Origin: Xiphydria camelus
Taxonomy: Eukaryota; Arthropoda; Insecta; Hymenoptera; Xiphydriidae
Direction of reading: 5' to 3'
Length of the DNA: 64,000 bases
Assembly: GCA_963678675.1 (NCBI GenBank)
Contig: OY783194.1
Span: 19,570,278-19,634,277, forward strand
This document shows, in pieces, positions 60,501 to 64,000 of this stretch. The notes below the pieces were generated by a model. That model was not told the DNA's origin, made no database searches, and saw nothing but the letters and a program-made list of their open reading frames with translations. A program made the translations under genes and the position numbers. How positions within the stretch are numbered: the first letter of the stretch is position 1; every line of letters starts with the position of its first letter.

Positions 60501-60748
60501 AAAAGTTCATATGACGATCTGTGACGCGGACCGCGCAGCTCGCGGCGTGGGAAAACACAAAGATCGGCACCGGTGTCGACGAGAAACTGTGTTTTCGTAT
60601 TTTGGTCGGTCACGAATAGGCGGCATAGTGTTGAGGGGCGCGGGTCGCTGGCCGCCGCTAGCGACTGCCCTGGGGGTTTTCCGCCGGTTGGAAATTGCAT
60701 GGAGCCGTACATCGCTGAGCGTTGCTCCCGAAACGGTCGTGATACCAA
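57527..60748 (-). CDS. pol: Pol polyprotein (protease, reverse transcriptase, RNase H, integrase)
   Basis: 1073 codons without a stop. Domains by residue of the open frame: aspartic protease with DTGAD at 58-62; reverse transcriptase about 215-395 with YIDD at 356-359; RNase H with D509, E550, D575 and D620; integrase zinc finger H699, H703, C733, C736 and catalytic D765, D824, E860 (35 residues between the last two); a GPF module near the C-terminus. The frame is -1 relative to gag and overlaps it by 91 bp, so the Met at 60748 is probably not a real start. Translation more likely enters by frameshifting near 60673. All catalytic residues are present, consistent with an active copy. Confidence 0.95.
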   Translation of the reverse strand: MVSRPFREQRSAMYGSMQFPTGGKPPGQSLAAASDPRPSTLCRLFVTDQNTKTQFLVDTGADLCVFPRRELRGPRHRSSYELFAANGTTIPTYGVITMSLDLGLRRTYPWQFVVAEVSKPIIGADFLEHYRLLVDIHNRQLVDSLTLLTTPGRVAELELPSIRTICGNTPYHLLLREYAEITRPGGPTAEPKHTTLHHIRTTPGPPIHQKPRRLAPDKLRLAKKEFEIMLQLGTARPSESSWSSPLHLVPKKGDEWRPCGDYRALNSRTIPDRYPVPHIEDFSQSLRGKVIFSTIDLVRAYNQIPVASEDIAKTAITTPFGLFEFPFMSFGLRNAGQTFQRFIDEVLRGLEFCYAYIDDILVASTSEEEHLDHLRQLFQRLKEYGVLVNPRKCVFGVSEVKFLGYSVSKEGSRPPQEKVIAVREYPRPTTAKQLRQFLGMLNFYRRFIPKAAQLQAPLNDLLAGNIKGKTPLAWTAATTTAFEACKESLAHAALLVHPESGTQLALVSDASDSTVGAVLQHRVGSEWQPLAFFSKNLSPPETKYSAYDRELLAIYLAVRYFRHMVEGRDFIIFTDHKPITFAFRQRLDKCSPRQFRHLDLIGQFSTDIRHVSGKDNVVADALSRVEEVTTAIDFGELARSQADDPEIQSFLHSEGSALQLKQIAFPGSLDAMVYCDVSTSTARPFVTAPFRRTIFNSIHGLAHPGINATVKLVAQRYVWPSMKADCREWARGCSPCQRSKVTRHVSAPTGLFTTTSARFEHVHLDLVGPLPISEGHRYCLTCIDRFSRWPEAYPLEDIEASTVAWTFFKEWIARFGTPLRITTDQGRQFESSLFNQLNRLSGTSHWRTTAYHPASNGMVERLHRHLKAAIKCHEAERWTQVLPTVLLGIRSAWREDLQSTAAELVYGEPLRLPGEFLVPRRDSEQHEPAELVRELRRHFHQLRPAEGSRHGCRPTFVYKELKTARQVFVRVDAAKAPLQQPYEGPFQVVQRGNKTFVVAVRGRNVTVSIDRLKPAYVLPDYDAPPTQELPNSRNDNLADREPSEPQTSDTPPSFTTRSGRRVRFADRYQSGFS

Positions 60749-61533
60749 CAGATCCCATCGTTCGAATTCCGTGCACCTCGAGATTGTGAGCGATGGCGAG
60801 AGTAAGAACGGAATCGGGAGCGAGGACGATTGTGGTTACCTCTGTCGTCGCGGACCGCCGCGATTTCTTGACGGATAGCGTCCATCGATTCGCCGAACTT
60901 AACTGTCATCAGCGTGACTAGCCGCTCGAACATGGCTTCGGTTGAGCTGCTGGCCTCGGCGACGTGGTGCCGGGGAGTGGCGTCGGCGATGGCGTCCGCG
61001 AGCTCGGCCAAGGCGTCGAGGTCCGTCTGCTTTTGAGTCGCAAGGATGGCTTGCATAGATGACGGTAAACGCCCCAGCCACAATGTTTTTAACAAACTGT
61101 CCGGTACCGCACTGTCAGCCAAAACTCTCAGGTGGCGCAAGAACTGAGAAGGTTTGCGATCGCCGATGTCTTCGTGTTCCAAGAGTTGCCGCGTTTTCTG
61201 CTCCTGAGAGATGCTGAGTCGTCGGATGAGTTCGGTCTTTAGCTTGCTGTATTTATCAGTCGCCGGCGGCCCCGTCAACACGTCGCGCACTCCCGTCGCG
61301 TATTTGAGTTCCAAATGTCCCGCGATATAGTTAAATTTAGTTTCGTCGCTGGTTATGCCAGCTAGCACGAACTGATTTTCCACTTGCGCGAACCACATTT
61401 CCGGGTCCGTAGGCCAGAAGGGCGGGACGCGTACAGCGACGCGGTTGATAATAGCGGTCGCGGGGGACGCGTCGTTCGCAGAGGACGCGTCGTTCGTGGG
61501 CATTTTCGCGGTCACACACTTCACGTTTCGCAC
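60658..61533 (-). CDS. gag: Gag protein
   Basis: 291 residues from the ATG at 61533, 57 bp after the primer site region begins the leader. The N-terminal half has [19 protein letters not shown], a conserved capsid-type segment of this group of Gag proteins. Residues 231-254 are Arg/Ser-rich. The zinc finger is C262-x2-H265-x9-C275-x3-C279, the CHCC pattern typical of CsRn1-type Gag instead of the usual CCHC. Gag packages the element RNA into virus-like particles in the cytoplasm. A second Met at residue 11 is an alternative start. Confidence 0.92.
   Translation of the reverse strand: MRNVKCVTAKMPTNDASSANDASPATAIINRVAVRVPPFWPTDPEMWFAQVENQFVLAGITSDETKFNYIAGHLELKYATGVRDVLTGPPATDKYSKLKTELIRRLSISQEQKTRQLLEHEDIGDRKPSQFLRHLRVLADSAVPDSLLKTLWLGRLPSSMQAILATQKQTDLDALAELADAIADATPRHHVAEASSSTEAMFERLVTLMTVKFGESMDAIRQEIAAVRDDRGNHNRPRSRFRSYSRHRSQSRGARNSNDGICWYHDRFGSNAQRCTAPCNFQPAENPQGSR
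60673..60679 (-). promoter_or_regulatory. putative -1 ribosomal frameshift site, A AAC CCC
   Basis: In the gag frame the element strand reads GAA AAC CCC CAG, giving the X XXY YYZ heptamer A AAC CCC six codons before the gag stop. A -1 slip here enters the pol frame at PGQSLAA. Position, frame and heptamer all agree. A downstream structure was not verified. Confidence 0.65.
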
Positions 61534-61571
61534 GCAAAACTTTTTGTTGGCTGCACGTATCCGATAACCGG

Positions 61572-61589
61572 ATCACGTCGGGGTCACCA
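61572..61589 (-). promoter_or_regulatory. primer-binding site for tRNA-Trp
   Basis: The plus-strand text ATCACGTCGGGGTCACCA equals the 3' end of animal tRNA-Trp including CCA, so the element strand can anneal to all 18 bases. One base (61590) separates it from the 5' LTR. The tRNA-Trp match rests on my recall of that tRNA's conserved 3' end. Confidence 0.88.
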
Positions 61590-61590
61590 C

Positions 61591-61912
61591 TGAAGGAAAC
61601 GCGAAGAAAGGAGAAGAATAGTCTGGGAGATGCTAGACTGTCGGCGACTTTATTCGACTCTCGCGATGTCGGTCTTCACGCGGCTAACCCACGAGACTTA
61701 CTAACTAACGAACCGTTCCGTGCACCCCCGAGAAAGGGGGGTCCTGAACGTACCTGCGTACGTCGGGGGGCGGAAAGCCTGCTAAAACTGGCGACGGTTA
61801 GTCATGCCCGAGAATGCTTGTCGAGGACAAAGTTCTCGGGGAGAGGACCCTCGCCGTTTATGGCAGGGTTTCCGAAAAGCCCGGCGAGAGTGCGGTATGG
61901 CACGTCGCTACA
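61591..61912 (-). repeat. 5' LTR of the Gypsy element
   Basis: 322 bp and identical by eye to the 3' LTR. In element orientation it begins TGTAGCGACGTGCC and ends CGTTTCCTTCA. It should hold the promoter and the poly(A) signals of the element. Confidence 0.93.
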
Positions 61913-62106
61913 GTATTATAATTTAATATTTTGTGAACTATTCCTATCTGAAATTCATCCGCGGAGTTAATTATGTAAATAATTTAAATAAAATCCTTTT
62001 CGAAGTGAATTTCACTCTGGACAGGATTAAATTAATTAAAAATCACCCACTCCGCATAAACTCCTGATTTGTTACAGTGTGTATCGTAATTTGCATCTTT
62101 TTTCAG

Positions 62107-62575
62107 CACAGCGGGCAATTTCGATTCGGACGATTCAGAGGAAGAGGACCCCGACGAATCCGATCCAGCCGTTACATCTTCACCGTTACCACTAGCAGAT
62201 TCACCTATTTCATCCCCACACCCATTAAACATGTCAACCCCAAACTTTAAAAAACCTAGTCGACATACCAAGATGACTCCTTTTCAACAATCCCTTATAA
62301 AAAAGCTCAATCACACATCCTCATCTCTCCAATCCAAAGCTAACGAAGATGCTGATCGCTCTTACCTGCTTTCCCTACTTCCCGATTACAAAGCGCTATC
62401 TCCGGGGCAAAGGTGGGCATTCCGTCAACACGTTGGCAACTTTTTCCTACAAAATTACGTACCTCCCCTACATCTACACCTCCTCTCTCCTTCCAAAACT
62501 ACCAAACTCCTTCAACAAATTTTCCGCGCTACTCCTATCAAGAACTTAGTTCACTGCCTTTCTCTCACAACGTAA
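62107..62575 (+). CDS. Harbinger MADF-BESS accessory gene, last exon with BESS motif
   Basis: After TTTTTTTCAG the frame runs TAGNFDSDDSEEEDPDESDP (acidic linker), a Ser/Pro-rich stretch, then EDADRSYLLSLLPDYKAL and SPGQRWAFRQHVGNFF, a BESS protein-interaction motif, and stops at 62575. AATAAA follows at 62743. The phase fits exon 2. The intron separating them now contains the whole Gypsy element. Confidence 0.8.
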
Positions 62576-62834
62576 CCCAACTTCAACAACCCCCACAAAC
62601 CTGTCAAACACCATCTTGTACCTTAGCAAAACAATCAACTCAATCCTCATCCATCCCCAATTCGTCTTTCCAGTCGCAGTAAAAATATTACTATAATATG
62701 TTGTATTATTAAGCATTTTATGTTTTATTTTCCTTTTTGACAAATAAATTTACTTTGTGATTATTACTAATTATTTCAGTGCAATTTAAAACATTATTTA
62801 TATATAAGTATGAATTACATATATGGTAGGTTAC

Positions 62835-63134
62835 CTGAGTGTGACGGTTAACCTTTCTTCTGCGCTAATTGGCCTTTTGAAAGAAATCCTCCCGCTTCGT
62901 AATAAGCGGACGTAGAGTTTCAAGTAGTTCATCGAATGATGCAATTGACATGCGATAGTACTTAAAAAATTTATCGGGGTGCTTTCTAATGTCTTTAAAA
63001 AATTTGGGGCACTTCCTCGAACGTACATTGTTATACGGGTGCACTGCATATCTCCGAATTCGTGGTTCTTTCAATAGGCCCTCAGCTTCAGCAGCACAAG
63101 CAGTAACTATATTAACGTAATGTGTGACCTCCAT
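62835..63134 (-). pseudogene. Harbinger transposase, N-terminal exon
   Basis: From the ATG at 63134 the frame reads EVTHYVNIVTACAAEAEGLL, then YAVHPYNNVRSRKCPKFFKD and FKYYRMSIASFDELLETLRP, the N-terminal helical domain of Harbinger transposases. A one-base change near 62880 shifts the frame before RPISAEERLTVTLR, which ends at a CTCAG|GTAACC donor (62835/62834). The next exon starts RYLATG at 56736, which gives a transposase intron of 6.1 kb, 1.4 kb without the Gypsy. Confidence 0.82.
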
Positions 63135-63399
63135 GCTACAAAGCTAAACCACAACTGATGACATAAGGAGAATGTGACCCTGCAGAACCCATCCCCCCCT
63201 CCAGGTCCCATCCCCCTACGGCGCCGCCGAGCGATTGTGCAGTATGTTTCCCGCTGCTTTTGGCGTTTTCCGGTTTCCTGCCTAGTATGTCACCACCACA
63301 GACAGAAAAGCGGTTTTCTTCCCGCTGCTTTTGGCGTTTTGCGGTTTCCCACCTAATATGTCGCTACACTAAGCGAGACCCGATCCAGCGATCCCACAC

Positions 63400-63528
63400 T
63401 TAAGGCCGCCACAGACGCTCCAACTTGTCTATCAACTTGCTTGCGCAAACTTAAAGTCGCGGTTAAGGCGCGGTCGTGGAGCACTACCTGTATAGATAGA
63501 CAAGTTGCAGCATCTGTGGCGGGCTTTA
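63400..63528. mobile_element. short MITE
   Basis: GGCCGCCACAGACGCTCCAA with CTTGTCTAT is mirrored by ATAGACAAGTTGCAGCATC and TGTGGCGGGC. About 129 bp long, non-coding; flanks are TTAA-like and TTTA-like. Confidence 0.65.
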
Positions 63529-64000
63529 GGGCCGGTTTTACCAACACGGTATAAACGCGGTATAGCGCTATACTGAGAACAACCAGCACGCAAGCGTTTT
63601 ACACAAGTATGGTATAAGGCTGGAATAGGATAAACTTTGGAATAAATACAGGGATAGCTTATCCGGCAGTTTCAGCGCGGGATAAGGTGTTTATTCTCAG
63701 TATAACATAACTTTTTGTTTGTGTCTATATTCTTCAGTGACATAGTCATAACCTGATCGTTGTGGTAAATTGTTATTCATTTTGAAATGGAGTTGATTGA
63801 TGTAGCAGTTTTTGAATCATCATCCTGATGAAGATATTGACGTATTTATTACCAAGAATGAGAAATCCGAAGAAAATATGTGCTCGGTAAGTAAATAAAA
63901 GATACCTATACCTACTAATTTATAACCAATATCTAATACAAAATCTACTATGCTCAAAAAACGTCAGCCTAGAGAGTAGGAAAAAATTTCTCAAAACATA
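63529..64000. other. right edge, no gene recognised
   Basis: GGCCGGTTTTACCAACACGG at 63530 looks like the left end of another repeat, with ATACTGAGAACAA at 63570 and TTATTCTCAGTATAA at 63690 inverted. Its other boundary cannot be fixed within the window. No coding frame is supported. Confidence 0.35.

Larger units (their letters stand above)
57177..61912 (-). mobile_element. full-length Ty3/Gypsy LTR retrotransposon, CsRn1-like
   Basis: Two 322-bp LTRs that read as identical, TG...CA ends, a GTAT duplication (57173-57176, 61913-61916), a tRNA-Trp primer site, intact gag and intact pol make a complete 4736-bp element on the minus strand. Domain order PR-RT-RNaseH-IN places it in Ty3/Gypsy. 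The CHCC Gag finger and Trp primer fit the CsRn1 clade. No env and no chromodomain are present. It lies in introns of both Harbinger genes. Confidence 0.93.
54722..63369. mobile_element. PIF/Harbinger transposon (about 3.9 kb own sequence) split by a Gypsy element
   Basis: The left end GTGTAGTGACATATTAGGCG and the right end (mirror, CCTAATATGTCGCTACAC) are inverted, and the match continues through GGGAAACCGCAAAAACGC. TAA lies at 54719-54721 and 63370-63372, the TWA duplication of this superfamily. The right end carries the terminal block twice (63248-63300 and 63321-63369). It encodes a transposase on the minus strand and a MADF-BESS protein on the plus strand. Removing the 4.7-kb Gypsy leaves about 3.9 kb, a normal Harbinger length. 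Confidence 0.9.

Noticed and set aside
1..64000. CRISPR arrays, bacterial operons, rRNA genes
   Set aside because: No regularly spaced direct repeats with unique spacers, no ribosome-binding-site-led gene clusters and no rRNA sequence were seen; everything points to an insect nuclear genome.

Overview
The window is eukaryotic, AT-rich and mostly non-coding, and it looks like an insect (at least arthropod) nuclear genome. The evidence is spliced apolipophorin exons, MADF/BESS-domain genes, mariner, Tigger, Harbinger and piggyBac-type DNA transposons, and a CsRn1-type Ty3/Gypsy retrotransposon. I cannot name the order or species from sequence alone.

The only host gene I can identify with confidence is at the left edge: three consecutive minus-strand exons (1-234, 344-526, 1581-1765) of an apolipophorin (apolpp) precursor, covering part of the N-terminal lipid-transfer domain. 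The gene continues off the left edge, and its signal-peptide exon was not found. A TATA/GAGA-rich block near 36.8-37.4 kb could be the promoter and non-coding first exon of an unidentified plus-strand gene.

Most of the rest is layered mobile DNA, largely as inverted repeats and foldbacks. From left to right: MITEs and a large inverted repeat with MADF remnants (2-6.7 kb); a CACAGG-ended foldback, a tandem repeat and a minisatellite (7-8.5 kb); a 5.9-kb palindrome built from a broken Tigger/pogo transposon, with a small complete-looking gene in its loop and a mariner in its right arm (8.7-14.6 kb); an 'FB-A' foldback family (16.8-17.6 and 26.6-29.7 kb), the second copy holding a mariner that itself holds a TTAA-flanked MITE; a foldback whose arms carry tRNA-like sequences (22.9-23.4 kb); several foldbacks with CAGG(G) termini next to TATA; a 6-kb foldback (47.8-53.8 kb).

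The right-hand 9 kb is the best-resolved stretch. A PIF/Harbinger transposon (54722-63369, TSD TAA) carries a decayed transposase on the minus strand and a MADF-BESS accessory gene on the plus strand, with exons of one lying in introns of the other. A very young Ty3/Gypsy element (57177-61912) sits in the shared intron. It has LTRs that read as identical, a GTAT target duplication, a tRNA-Trp primer site, and intact gag and pol joined by an apparent -1 frameshift. Several nested insertions can be dated relative to each other because the opposite arm of a palindrome keeps the empty site.
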